Below are positions 13,040 through 25,000 of a stretch of DNA of 64,000 bases, piece after piece. This stretch comes from Adenophora triphylla var. japonica. Lineage: Eukaryota > Streptophyta > Magnoliopsida > Asterales > Campanulaceae. The notes under the pieces were generated by a model that was given only the letters and a program-made list of their open reading frames with translations, did no database searches and was not told the origin of the DNA. The DNA lies in NCBI GenBank assembly GCA_022495995.1, contig JAFEMH010000336.1, forward strand, positions 649,001-713,000, read 5' to 3'. Made by a program: the position numbers and the translations under genes. The stretch's first letter is position 1. The number at the start of each line of letters is the position of its first letter.

Positions 13040-13453
13040 TTCTTCAAGCAAAATGACCCCCCACCCAAACCCCCCCACCCCGCCCCCCCCCACCCTCGCC
13101 CCACCCACCCCGTACCCCACGCCCCACCCACCCCGCCCCACCCTGCCCCACCTCGCCCCTCCCACCCCGCCCCCCACCCCGCCCTACCACCCACCCCCAC
13201 CCCAACCCACCCCCTCCCCCCCGCCCCACCCTGCCCTACCCCCCCACCCACCCCGCCCACCCCGCCCCTAACCCCCCCACCCCCCACCCACCCTACCCCC
13301 ACCCACCCCCACCCACCCCCCCACCCCACCCACCCCACCCCTTCACCCACCCCCGCCCCTACCCCACCCCACCCACCTACCCCCCACCCACCCCGCCCGC
13401 CCCTACCCTCCCCCACCCCCCACCCCGCCCGCCCCTACCCCCACCCACCCCAC
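13040..13453. repeat. C-rich minisatellite
   Basis: About 400 bp of CCCCACCC/CCCCGCCC units, purine-poor on plus. It creates long proline- or glycine-rich open frames on both strands that are not genes. G4 or triplex formation on the G-rich strand is plausible (inference). Confidence 0.9.
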
Positions 13454-13905
13454 CACTTAGGTATCGTACTTTCAAAAGTAATTTCAAATAAGGTATCCCA
13501 CCAAATTTTTAACTAACGTCGTTAAAAATCTAACTGACTTGTCAACCTCGTTCTTACCCCCCGCCCCACCCCACCCCCCACCCACCCCCCCGCCCCCACC
13601 CCGCCCCCCACCCCGCCCCTACCCCCAACCCCCACCCCAACCCCACCCCCTCCCCGCCCCCACCCCCCACCCACCCCCACCCCGCCCACCCCCTACCCCC
13701 ACCCCGTCCCACCCCCCACCCGCCCCACCCCATCCCTTCACCCACCCCGCCCTACCCCCACCCCCACCCCCCACCCTCCCCCACCCCGGCCCCCACCCCT
13801 AAACGAGGTTGACAAGTCCGTTAGATTTTTTAACGACGTTAGTTAAAAATTTGATCCAATGCCTTATTTGAAATTAATTTTGAAAGTACGATACCTAAAT
13901 AAGTA
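13454..13905. mobile_element. Foldback element with C-rich core
   Basis: Arms of about 100 bp (13454-13556 and 13800-13905) are near-perfect inverted copies, sharing GTCGTTAAAAATCTAAC, TTGTCAACCTCGTT and GTATCGTACTTTCAAAA. Between them is another C-rich array (13553-13800). The array at 13040-13453 may be a second part of the same element. Superfamily unknown; no clear target duplication found. Confidence 0.65.
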
Positions 13906-14368
13906 ACTAGTTTGTACGTTACCTTATTTGAAAAAAAAAAAAAAGTGAAAGTACGGTACCTTAGTAGGTTGATTGCCCAAAAATGATGAAGCTTTTTTAG
14001 AAATCCTAAGGATAAACATTTAACATTTACACTAAGGCTCCTCTATCAAATAAACCATTTCAACCTTAAATCCTTTAAGTTATACTCTTTACCCCTAAGC
14101 ACCTCAAGGATTAAAATAAGTTAATACCAATTTTCAAAAGTTATTATTGTAACTACCCGCTCCTAATATTTCCATTTACACATTAAATAATTATTTTTAT
14201 TTTATCAATATATTTAAAATATCATATAAGGTATTTTAAAATGCTAACTAGCACATAATTGATCACAACCAATTGCAAAACATATTATACTATGAAATGC
14301 TCATCTAATTACTAGCATAAAACATAACTCAAAATAGAACCTAATAGGATTTGGGTCGTGACACAAGC

Positions 14369-14720
14369 CCGCTGGCTTTTTGAGCCCGCTCAGCCCGCCA
14401 CCGCCTAGCCCGCTTACATGCAAATTTAAAAAAAAAAGTTTAGTTTGTTTTGAAATATTTTGGTTTTATTTTGGTTTGTTTTGAAATATTCTGATTTTAT
14501 TTTATTTTTTGTTTTCTTTACTAAGTTAAAATAGTTTTTTTGCATTTTTTGGAATTAAAAAAAAAAACCGTTCAGATCTGTCTAACAACTTAAACGGCCA
14601 GGTTCCATCATGACGAACGGGCCGAGCTGAGCTTGGCCCGCGGGCAAAAAAGCAACGATACAAATTAGCCTGTTTGAACCGCGGACTTGTCTGTGACCGG
14701 TCGACTCGTCTGTGAATAAT
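14369..14720. other. GCCCG-rich remnant, possibly non-autonomous hAT
   Basis: Repeated GCCCG/CGGGC words (AGCCCGCTCAGCCCGCCACC, GGGCCGAGC, TTGGCCCGCGGGC) separated by AT-rich DNA. Dense GGGCC/GGCCC words are common in subterminal parts of plant hAT-type elements. No termini identified, so the class is a guess. Confidence 0.3.
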
Positions 14721-15093
14721 CATTTACAAGTGTAACTGTAACTTGTAGCTTCCAACATTTGCTGCTACTACTAATAATAATAATAAAAATAATAATAATT
14801 TGAAGGCAATTAATTTAATTAACAAAATTGTACCTATATCTATCTATAGTATAAATGGCACACTTTCTTGCTACAGTATAATAAACAGTTTCAAGTGCCA
14901 AATTTTCCATTTTGTCCCACTAAGTTGTCCCTTTCCCATTTTGTCCTTAAAAAAAAATTTTTTTAATTAAAAAAAATAATAAAAAATTTAATTTAAAAAA
15001 AAAAACACGTGTCCTTAAACACGGACTTTTAATAGTTTGTTTATATTTCATAGTAATATGACCCCCATGCGGACCATCTTTTATTATTCTTAA
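14721..15093. other. AT-rich spacer with trinucleotide run
   Basis: A short TAATAATAA run at about 14770. TCTATCTATAG followed by GTATAAATGGCAC at about 14852 resembles a Helitron 5' end in the plus direction, without a matching 3' end. No coding signal. Confidence 0.4.
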
Positions 15094-15862
15094 CTAGGTT
15101 GACTCCCGTGCGATGCACGGACAGTTAATAATGAATAACTTATCGAAATTGAAATAAATACAAATGATAATAGAGATGTTTGTATATATTGTAAAACAAT
15201 TATTTGAAAATTATATTTTCAATACAAATATCAGATTGAATGACACTAAAATAAATCTAGTGATACATCCATGTGGTGCATAGGGAATTATTAATGCTTA
15301 AGAAGACGAAAATTAAATAAAATGACTAAATGAGAAAAATCTTTTTATAAATTATGAAATACAGCTTTAAAAGACAACATTGTCAGAGCAACTTTCGAAA
15401 GAGGAAGGAAGATCATCATTACATATCAATATATTCAAACCATTGGAATTGTATTGAAAACGACATATGACATAGCATCAATTTAAAAGAAGGCCAACAA
15501 TGAATAAATATTGAGCTTTGAAATTTATTAATAGTCATAGTATAAAAGGAATGCAATAATACAAATACCTTGAAATCCAATCGGCCAATGAACGGACACC
15601 AAGTGTCCCATTTAAATAAAAAAAATAAAAAAAAATCACCGACGTAGACGCGATTCTGTACGCGCGTGTATGGCACGCGCCACTTTTCAGCCAAAAATCT
15701 ATAATTAAATAACCCTATATACTTTATTTAATATGCTTCAAAGCTTTTTTGTTAAAAAAATAAATAAATTGTATGAGATATCAAGCTAAAATAAACACAA
15801 TAACCATATTATCCCATCCCACTTATTAAACAAGAATCGAAACTCCACATTCATCACATTCC

Positions 15863-15906
<44 letters not shown>

Positions 15907-15909
<3 letters not shown>

Positions 15910-16199
15910 CGTCTCATTAATAACTTCACCTTTTGCCATTTTGGGTGTCCCATTTAAAGCTTCACCTTTTCTTTTTTGGCAAAGAATCTTTACTATTTTC
16001 TCAACTCATTCTCTCTCCTACATTATTTTAATACTCACAACAACATTATAATTTATTATTCCCTCCACTCATTCTCTCTCCTATTTTCAAATTTCTCTCT
16101 CCTATTTTCAAATTACACTCACAACATTTTTTCTTCCCCATTTTCTTTATTTGCATGCCGTGAGCCAAAATGGTGAACTAAATAATGGGACGGAGGGAG
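15907..16199. mobile_element. Stowaway MITE
   Basis: Right end GGGACGGAGGGAG followed by TA; left end decayed (TTCCGTCTCATTAA). Related in sequence to the MITEs at 10974, 18583 and 46722 (shared ACTCATTCTCTCTCCTA block). Confidence 0.85.
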
Positions 16200-17084
16200 T
16201 ATTAAATAACCCTATATACTTTATAAATACACAATAATTTTGTTCATAAAAATTCAACACCATTTCAACTCATCATCCTTTATCCTACAACTTTTGTTTT
16301 ATTTTAAATTCTTTTTTTGTGATTAGTGAAATTATTATTATTATTATCATCATTTATAATTAAAAATAAATAAGTAACACATAATTAATTTTCACTAAAA
16401 AGATATTGAAAAATAAAAAGGGAAATTAACAAAGGATAATTAAGAAATTTATATTTAAAAAGACGATTTTTTACGTGTCTAAATCAAATGAAAGAAGCCT
16501 CTATTTAAAAAGAGAAAAAAATTATGAATTTTGGTGTAATTTTTTTTTAAAAAAAATTAATTTATTATAAAATATTTGAGGTCAAAGAAATGGGGAGAAA
16601 AAATTATGAAATAAAACCAGACAATGAGCAGGTGACACGTGGATTTTCGATTATTTTTAATTATGCCATTAATGGAAATTATCAAGTTGCACTTTAAAGA
16701 TTGGTCGACACGTGTCGAGAAATTAAAAAAAAAACCTCGCAACACGCCCAATTTTGCCCTATAACAAATTGTCACGTGTATATTCAGCCTTGTTATTTAC
16801 AATTTTGCCACGACGTGAAATGTCCAAATTGCCCTTCAATGTCAAGTAAAGCAACCATTTATTACCCCATTGTAATTGTATGACTATTATCAATATAAGT
16901 AACTATCTCCATTTGACATAATTTCCAAGCCCAACATTAAATGGTAAAGAAAGCAATACTACATAAGTACATATATATTAAAAAAAAATGATAAAATTAT
17001 AAAAATTAGAAAACAATAAAATAGAAATAAAACAAACATCATAAGGAATATGCATTTCTCTATATACAATTCTATAGTATTTTA

Positions 17085-18490
17085 TCATTAAATAATTTTT
17101 TAAAAAAAAACACGAACATGTTTATCACATACGAAATAAGTTATTGAAATCAGAAAAAAAAAAAGGTTAAGATTGAAAAGCTAGTAAAAAAATTGATATT
17201 TTATTTTTTTTTAATAAAGAGATTTTTTTTAAATAAAAACAAAAGATTTGATCATACCAAGAGGATAGTACAGTTATCTAAATAAAAATTGATATCATTC
17301 TTTTTCAAATGGAAACTTTCCATTAACTCATTCTCGTACAGTAAAAAAATTATGTCATAGTTATTTACATTAACTCATTATGAACATAATTATGATATTT
17401 ATTTTCAATTTAACTTATTAAATTTTGATAAGAAAAATAAAAATACTAACAATTTCATTAAATTAAATAAATTTCCCCAAGCCTGTCACTTCCTCATCAA
17501 ACCCAACCCACTTTTTTCTCTCCCTATTTTAAAATACCAATTTCTACTATCTTGATTTCTTATAATATTGGCATCCCCTTCAATCAAAATTATAAAAATG
17601 ATGGCCATCTTTCCCGATATTCATCTTTATAAATACACAATTTTTTAAGACAAATAGAAATAGCGACAAATTTATTAATACTTTATTTACTATGCGTCAA
17701 TGATTTTTTTTTAAAAAAAGTAAATAAATCGTTTGATGTATCGAACTAAAATGCACACAATAACCATATTACCCCATCTGTATTATTTTATCATCAAAAA
17801 TATTTAAGTAAAACAGACTAACATGTTTATCACATACGAAATAAGTTATTGAAATCAGAAAAAAAGGTGAAGATTGAAAATCTAGTAAAAAAAAAGTTAT
17901 ATTTTATTTATTTGTGATAAAGAAATTTTTTGAAATGAAAACAAAAGATTTGGTCATACCAAAAGGAGAGTACAGTTATATAATAAAAATTAATAGTATT
18001 CTTTTTCAAATGTAAACTTTCTATAAACTCATGCTCGTACATCTAAAAAATTATGTCATATTTATTGACATAAACTTATTATGAACATAATTATGATATT
18101 TATTTTCAATCAAACTTATTTAATTTTGAGAAGAAAATAAAAATCCTAATAATACTAACAATTTCGTTAAATGAAAAAAAAAAATTCCTAAACCCTTCAC
18201 TTCCTCATCAAACCCAACCCACTTCTTCATCTCCCTATTTTAAATTACCAATTTAAACTATCTTTATTTCTTATAATATTGACATACACTTTTATCAAAA
18301 TTTTAAAAATCATGACCATCTTTCCCGATATTTGTCTTAATAAATGCACAATTATTTTAGATGAATAGAAAATTCAACAAATTTAGTAATACTTATTTAC
18401 TATGCTTCAATGATTTTGTTTTAAAAAAACTTAAATAAATTGTTTGATATATCGTACTAAATTAAACACAATAACCATATTACCACATCC
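17085..18490. repeat. 705-bp tandem duplication inside Helitron
   Basis: TGTTTATCACATACGAAAT and following sequence at about 17119 recurs at about 17824, and similarity continues to about 18480. The end of the unit (AATAACCATATTACC) also matches 15800, giving a third partial copy. Roughly 85-90% alike by eye, so old. Confidence 0.75.
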
Positions 18491-18582
18491 CACTTATTAA
18501 ATAGAAACCAAAATTCACATTCATCACACTCTCCCATAGGTATATATAGATATAAATTATTATTATACTAAATAACCATATA

Positions 18583-18860
18583 TTCCCTCCGTCTCAATAA
18601 GAGATGCCCAAATTTTTCTGTGCACGCAAATTAATAAAATGGGTGGGAAGAAAAAATGTTGTGAGTGTAATTTGAAAATAGGAGAGAGAATGAGTGGAGG
18701 GAATAGTAAATTATAATGGTGTTGTGAGTATTAAAATAATGTAGGAGAGAGAATGAGTGGAGGGAATAGTAAAGATTCCTTTGCCAAAAAAGGAAAGTGA
18801 AAGCTATTAACGGGACATTCAAAATGGCAAAATGAGAAGCTACTATTGAGATGGAGGGAG
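18583..18860. mobile_element. Stowaway MITE
   Basis: TTCCCTCCGTCTCAATA at the left pairs with TATTGAGATGGAGGGAG at the right; TA on both sides. Confidence 0.9.
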
Positions 18861-19105
18861 TATACTTTATAAATACACAATGATTTTGTTTATAAAAATT
18901 TAACACCATTACAACTCATCATTTCATATCCCACCACTTCTATTTTATTTTATATTTTATATTTTTAGTATTACTTAAATAATAATTATTATTATTATTA
19001 TCATTTATAAATAAAAATAAATACTTCACACTTAATTAATTTTCACTAAAAAGATATAAAAAATTTAAAAACGAAAATTAACATAGGATAATTACGAAAT
19101 TTATA

Positions 19106-19394
19106 CTCCCTCCGTCCCACCCGAAGCGTCACTTTTTACCCAAAAGGGTGTCCCGTTTAAAGCGTCACCCTTTCCTAAAAAGAAAATATTTTATTAATAT
19201 TCTATTACCCATCCACTATTCTCTCCACTAATTCTCTCTCCTCTACACTCACAACACTTTTTAAATTCACTATTTCCTCCACTAATTCTCTCTCCTATTT
19301 TCAAATTATACTCACAACATTTTTTCTTCCCACACTTTTCCTTAATTTGCGTGCCACCCCTAAAATGGCGACGCTTCTACTGGGACGGAGGGAG
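19106..19394. mobile_element. Stowaway MITE
   Basis: CTCCCTCCGTCCCACCCGAA left end and GGGACGGAGGGAG right end with TA target duplications; body differs from the 18583 copy except for the ATTCTCTCTCC block. Confidence 0.92.
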
Positions 19395-19966
19395 TATTTA
19401 AAAAAGAGGATTTTTTTTTTGTGTCCAAATCAAATAAAAATAGTCTCTATTTAAAGAGAAAAAAAAATTACGAATTTTGGTGTAAAATTTTTTTTTTAAA
19501 AAAATAATTTATTATAAAATAATTTAGGTAAAAGAAATGGGTGAGAAAAAAAAAAACCAAAAATCAACCAGCGAATAGGAATTTGCCAAGTGTCCCACCA
19601 AAAAAAAAAAAAAACAATGCAGCATCCGGGAAGCTGTCCACGCGCTGTTGTCGGCGCGTTAATACACGCGCGGGGTAAATGACGGAAACGCCCTTCACCA
19701 CAATGTCGACACGTGTCGAAATTAATTTAAAAAAACAAAAAAAAACCCTCCAATCACATTTCGCCACATCGAATTTTGGCCTTGTTATTTGCCTATTTGC
19801 CACCACATGAAATGTCGAAAATGCCCCTTGAAGCCCAAACAATTACCAAGATCTTGTTATTATATACATAGATATAGATATAGATACTTGGCCTCCCAAA
19901 TGCCTATAAGAATTTTGGTTATAGCATCTAGTCCGTACGTACTTATGCTAAATTTCCACCCACTTA

Positions 19967-20150
19967 GGCTCCGTTTGTTTCGACGTAAAATGTTTTTCGG
20001 AAAACGTTTTCTGGAAAATGTTTTCCTGTAAAATGATTTCCTGTAAAATGTTTTACGGAGGTAGAGCGTAAAATATTTTACGGAGGAAAATATTTTACGG
20101 AGGAAGAGTGTAAAATGTTTTCGGGTGTTTGGTAAAACGACTCATATTTC
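19967..20150. other. Fragment with repeated GTAAAATGTTTTAC words
   Basis: Begins GGCTCCGTTTGTTTCGACG, a start often seen on plant non-autonomous DNA transposons, then repeats GTAAAATGTTTTACGGAGG and palindromic variants six or seven times in 150 bp. It ends where copia-3 gag begins. Likely one end of a DNA transposon (hAT-like?) whose other end was lost. Confidence 0.45.
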
Positions 20151-20152
20151 AC

Positions 20153-20662
20153 AAGATTATTATGGTCTTAGGCTGTTTGGACCTTGACCTCGCATTAAGA
20201 GAACAAGCTCCTGCCCCTCTAACTGATAAAAGCACTGCGGAAGACCGCTTGAGTTCAGAGAGGTGGAAGCGTTCTAATCGCGTCAGCCTAAGCATTATAA
20301 AGAATGCAGTCCCGGAGACATTTTTGAACAGTGTCTCCGAGGATAATGGAGCTAAAGGCTTTTTGGATGCCCTAGAGGAACGCTTTGCAAAAAGCGATAA
20401 ATCGGAAACAAGTGCTACCTTAAGGAAGCTTGTTTCCATGAGGTATAAGGGCACCGGAAGCATAAGGGAATATATAATGGAAATGTTTCATCTATCTTCT
20501 AAATTAAAGGCACTCAAGTTAGACCTTTCGGAAGACTTGCTTGTGCATTTGGCTTTAATTTCTCTTCCTCATCAATTCGGTCATTTTGAAACGACCTATA
20601 ACTGTCAAAAGGACAAGTGGAATATCAATGAATTGATTTCACATGTGAGAGGAAGAGGATAG
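20153..20662 (+). pseudogene. copia-3 gag, 5'-truncated
   Basis: UBN2-type gag: residues resembling WKRSNRVSLSIIKNAV, LRKLVSMRYKG and YNCQKDKWNINELISHV. The usual N-terminus (start Met and the FDG/YxxW stretch) and all upstream sequence including the 5' LTR are missing. The upstream in-frame ATG at 20129 belongs to the preceding fragment. The frame changes at about 20648, a single-base slip, and gag continues in the frame of pol. Confidence 0.88.
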
Positions 20663-23510
20663 ATTGAAACAATCTAAACCCGAAAGTGCTCATTATGCAT
20701 CTACCTCTTCTCGTGGGATAAAGAGAAAAGGTAAGGAGATTGCGGTTGCAACAAAGAAGCCTAAGGGATCATCAAATGATCAAAAAGTGAAAAAGTGCTT
20801 CTTTTGCAAGGACCCCACTCACATGAAGCCCGACTGCCCTAAGTATCGCCAATGGCGAATTAAGAAAGGTATGTCATTTAGCTTTGTTTGTACTGAAGCT
20901 AATTTAGTTTCAATTCCTTCGTATACATGGTGGTTAGACTCCGGTGCAACTACTCACATAAGTTCATGTATGCAGGGTTGCCTGAACTACCGAACGCCCA
21001 ATGAAGGTGAAAGATTCATCTACATGGGAGCTGGAAAGCCGGTAGAGGTGGAGGGCATAGGGACTTTTAGATTATCTCTTAGTACCGGATATTATTTAGT
21101 TTTGAATAATGTATTTATTATTCCATCCTTTAGACGGAATTTGATTTCCGTCACTACATTAGATCGGGAAGGTTATTCCTGTATCTTTGGTAATAATAAA
21201 TGCAATTTATATTTTGATTCAAAGCTTTTTGGTACTAGTTCTTTATCTTACATTGATAATCTATATTTACTTGATACAGTCAATTCATTAAATGAGTCCC
21301 ACAATAATGAAACTAACTCTCGAGGCACAAAACGAAAGTTTTCAAGTAAAAACTCTTATACCTTGTGGCATAGGCGTTTGGGTCATATCTCCAAAAGGAG
21401 AATTGACAAGCTTGTGTCCGAGGGAATATTACATAAGCTTGATACTCCGGAAAATAACTTTTGTATTGAATGCCTTAAAGGAAAATTCACGAATAGTACA
21501 AACAAAAATGAATCCTTGAGAGCTACAAAAGTTTTAGAACTAATTCATACGGACATATGTGGACCGTTCCCTACCCCTTCATGGAACGGACAAACATATT
21601 TTATTACGTTCATAGATGACTTCTCTCGTTATGGATACATTTATTTACTTCATGAAAAGTCTCAATCATTGGACGTTTTCAAGTCTTTTAAAGCCGAAGT
21701 TGAAAATCAACTTGAAAAGACTATTAAGAACGTTAGATCCGATCGTGGTGGTGAATACTACGGTAGGAATGACGGTTCGGGAGAACAACGTCCGGGTCCT
21801 TTTGCTCGCTATTTGGAAGAGTGTGGGATTGTCCCTCACTACACCATGCCGGGAACACCTAGCATGAATGGTGTAGCCGAGAGACGTAATAGAACCCTTA
21901 AGGATATGGTAAGAAGTATGGTTTCTTGTACTTCTTTACCTCACTCATTATGGGGCGATGCTTTGAAAACCGCAACCTACCTACTTAATAGAGCTCCTTC
22001 AAAAGCTACTAACAAAACCCCTTATGAATTATGGACCGGAAAGAAACCGTCCCTAAATCATCTTCATGTTTGGGGTTGTCCAGCCGAAGCTAGGCCTTAT
22101 AAACCTAACGAAGGAAAGTTGGACGCTAAGACAGTTAGTAGTTATTTTGTAGGGTATTCTCAAAGATCTAGGGGATATAAATTCTATGACCCTAAAACTA
22201 GAACCTTTTTCGAGACGGAAAATGCTAGGTTCTTTGAGGATGTTGAATTTAGAGGGGAAAATTTGAATAGTAATTTTGAATTTGAAGAAATGGAAGATGA
22301 ATTAGTTTCTATACCTCTTCCTATAGTTCCTATCGAAAATCAAGCAGTTGTGCCTGAAATTCGACAAGAACATATAATTCAAAATGACGTTAATTCTCCT
22401 ATTAATGAACAACATGAAAATGTTGATGAGGAAATTCAACACCCTCAAAATCAAGAAGAACCGGTGCCATTAAGAAGATCTAATAGAGCAAGAAGGAGTG
22501 CTATACCGGATTATTATGATGTGTATCTTGCCGAGAATGAGGAACCGTTAGGTTTAGTGGGAGATGAGCCAATCACCTTCCATGAAGCCATTAGTGGTCC
22601 AAATTCTCATAAGTGGATTGATGCCATAAATGAAGAGTTGAAATCCATGAATGACAATAACGTTTGGGATCTTGTCCCATTACCTAAGAATGTGAAACCC
22701 ATCGGATGTAAATGGATCTTTAAGACCAAAAGGGATTCACAAGGTTATGTGAAAAGACATAAGGCTCGTCTTGTCGCTAAAGGGTTTACTCAAAAGGAAG
22801 GCATTGATTACAAAGAAACATTTTCACCGGTATCCTCTAAAAATGCCTTTAGAATCATTATGGCTTTAGTGGCACATTTTGACCTCGAGCTTCATCAAAT
22901 GGATGTAAAGACAGCTTTTCTCAATGGTAACATTGAGGAAACTATCTATATGAAGAAACCAGAAATGGTGACTGATTCGGATCAAACTAGTCAACTAGTT
23001 TGTAAACTCAAGAAATCCATTTATGGGCTTAAGCAAGCATCTCGTCAATGGTACTTAAAATTTAACCAAGTTATTCTTTCATTCGATTTTGAAATGAATC
23101 TTGGTGAAGATTGTGTGTACCATAAGTTCAGTGGGAGTAGATTTATATTTTTGGTCTTATATGTGGATGACATTTTACTTGCTAGTAATGATAAGGACCT
23201 TCTTAAGGAAACCAAGAAATTTCTTTCAAACAAATTTGAGATGAAAGATCTTGGAGAAGCTTCTTTTGTATTAGGAATCCAAATACATCGTGATCGCTCA
23301 CGAGGTATGTTAGGATTATCACAAAAGAGCTATATAGAGAAGGTATTACAAAGGTTTAGCATGAAAAATTGTAAACCACATGACACCCCGGTCTCTAAGG
23401 GAGATAAGTTCAGTCTAAATCAATGTCCTAAAAATAATCTTGAATCCAAGTATATGGAAAATATCCCTTACGCATCGGCAGTAGGAAGCCTAATGTATGC
23501 TCAAGTCTCG
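20649..23510 (+). pseudogene. copia-3 gag tail, protease, integrase, reverse transcriptase
   Basis: Long open frame (999 codons from 20664). Zinc knuckle [14 protein letters not shown] at residues 45-58; protease [10 protein letters not shown] at about 90; gag-pre-integrase HRRLGHI...CIEC; integrase with acidic residues in [17 protein letters not shown] and the GVAERRNRT region; [11 protein letters not shown]-terminal block; reverse transcriptase [11 protein letters not shown] and [12 protein letters not shown]. No stop occurs across nearly 3 kb, so this is the youngest coding sequence of the three copias. The frame breaks at about 23505, before the RNase H domain. Confidence 0.93.
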
Positions 23511-24147
23511 TACTCGCCCGGATCTTGCTTTTATTGTTGGCATGCTTGGGCGATATCAAAGCAATCCGGGAAGAGAACATTGGGTCGCAGCCAAAAGAGT
23601 GATGAGATACTTACAAAACACGAAGAACTACATGCTTACATATACAAAGTCGGATCATCTTGAGATCATTGGTTTTTCCGATTCCGACTTTGCTGGATGC
23701 CAAGATAGTCGCAAATCGACATCGGGTTATGTCTTCACTTTGGCCGGTGGAGCGATATCTTGGAGAAGTGCCAAGCAAATATTAGTTACTACTTCCACCA
23801 TGGAAGCCGAATTTGTTGCTTGCTATGAGGCATCCAATCAAGCTATATGGCTGCGTAAATTCATTGAAGGACTGCGGATTGTCAAAGGTGTTGAAAGACC
23901 GCTTAAGTTATATTGTGACAATCGGGCCGCGGTATTGTACTCCAACAACAACAAGAGTTCATCTAAATCTAAGCATATAGATATTAAGTTTCTTGTTGTG
24001 AGAGAAAGAGTACAAAATGAACAAATAGAAATAGAACTTATTGGTACAAACTCCATGTTAGCGGATCCATTTACTAAGGCGTTATCTCCTTTAGTATTTC
24101 ACGAGCATGTTGCTCATATGGGTGTAATGACTTTTGATAATGCCTAA
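23497..24147 (+). pseudogene. copia-3 RNase H domain (frame-shifted)
   Basis: Continues pol in another frame: [19 protein letters not shown], then RNase H acidic residues in GFSDSDFAG, TSTMEAEFVA and YCDNRAAV, then KHIDIKFLVVRE and LADPFTKAL, the normal copia C-terminus. It ends at the natural stop 24145-24147. One indel near 23505 explains the break, whether real or an assembly error. Confidence 0.92.
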
Positions 24148-24504
24148 ATCAGTGGGAGTTTTAAATGTTTCTATTTCCTTGTGTTGTTTTCATTTAAATT
24201 GATCTCATTTGGTTAAAGTAGGACTAGTTGGAGAATATATATATGCATTCTTCATATATATTCATTAATTTTCCATGCTACATATCTATACTTTATCTAT
24301 GTCATTTAGTTGGATATATATATGTGATTAATGTGGGTTTAGTTGCGAATCAATTACAACGAATGCCCCTTTAGTCCTTATACTTATATGACTAATGGAC
24401 GGGATTGTTTTCGAATGACAACAAAGTGCACATAAGGGTTGTCATTTGTGTTATAAATATGATTGAAGTAATTTATTAAGTGAAGGTATATGTTATAATA
24501 ATCC

Positions 24505-24515
24505 AAGTGGGAGAT
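24505..24515 (+). other. copia-3 polypurine tract
   Basis: AAGTGGGAGAT immediately before the LTR TG; primer site for plus-strand synthesis in this family. Confidence 0.8.
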
Positions 24516-25000
24516 TGTAAGAATATGGATTAATGTAACATATAAATACTTAATAATATAATGATCAATATTATAATATATGGTATAAAGTATAGAACTC
24601 TAAATAATATGTAGAATTCCATAATATAAGTATACCATTAAATGATGGGCATAATGGTAATATCTTATATATCAATAGGTGTAGTCCCTAAATGAAGTGC
24701 CCTGATTCCTATATAAAGGCCTATCCATCAAGCCTTTGAATCACTAGTCATATTTCATTCTCATTCAGTCAAAATTCTTCCTAAGTACTTGAAGAACAAA
24801 GAGATCAAAAGGCACTCATCATTTAGAAGATCTACTCTTCCTAAATCAAAGACTATTTTCATATCTTCATCAAGAACGAGAACAAGAACAATAATGGAAT
24901 CTCAAGGTATACGCTTCCGTCTTCGTCTTCTTCTTCTTCTTCTCTTCTTAATCTAGTTATGAGTCGGTTCATGGTCATTGGATCGTTTAATGTTCTAACA
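24516..25000 (+). repeat. copia-3 3' LTR (485 bp)
   Basis: TGTAAGAATATGG start, GTTCTAACA end; ends are near-complementary. A TATA box (CTATATAAAGG) lies at 24709-24719, and downstream sequence ATCAAGCC...AGAACAAAGAG is transcribed-region-like. The first five bases outside (GTTTA) have no partner because the 5' side of the element is lost. Confidence 0.87.
24709..24719 (+). promoter_or_regulatory. TATA box in copia-3 LTR
   Basis: CTATATAAAGG about 195 bp into the LTR, expected position for the U3 promoter. Confidence 0.7.

Larger units (their letters stand above)
10365..14363 (-). mobile_element. Ty3/gypsy-type solo LTR, expanded by nested insertions
   Basis: A minus-strand LTR starts TGTCACGACCC (complement of 14363) and ends near GGTTCGGGGCGCGTCT (complement of 10365; the last base should be A for a TG...CA end). 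CAAGC flanks both sides (10360-10364 and 14364-14368), a 5-bp target duplication. Internal landmarks match the other gypsy LTRs here: the complement of about 10750-10850 resembles their 'TTGAGATTTATTCTCACCCC...TTTTAG...CCGAG' block. A palindrome cluster lies at 12474-12588. No internal region or second LTR is present, so it is a solo LTR. Known MITEs and C-rich arrays account for roughly 1.5 kb of its 4.0 kb. Confidence 0.78.
15094..19884 (-). mobile_element. Non-autonomous Helitron (4.8 kb)
   Basis: Minus strand: starts TCTATATCTATATCTATG after an A (complement of 19884), and ends with the hairpin CCGTGCATCGCACGG (complement of 15120-15106) followed within 12 bases by CTAG and a flanking T, the usual plant Helitron terminus. 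No Rep/helicase sequence. A second 5'-end-like block (about 16690-16910) resembles 19700-19880, sharing CGACACGTGTCGA, CCTTGTTATTTAC and TGAAATGTC, so the body looks like a fusion or partial duplication of two related elements. Three Stowaways and an internal 705-bp duplication lengthen it. Confidence 0.75.

Noticed and set aside
12988..13802. Long glycine-rich and proline-rich open frames on both strands
   Set aside because: They are produced by CCCCACCC repeats lacking stop codons in several frames; no start context, no domain, symmetrical on both strands.
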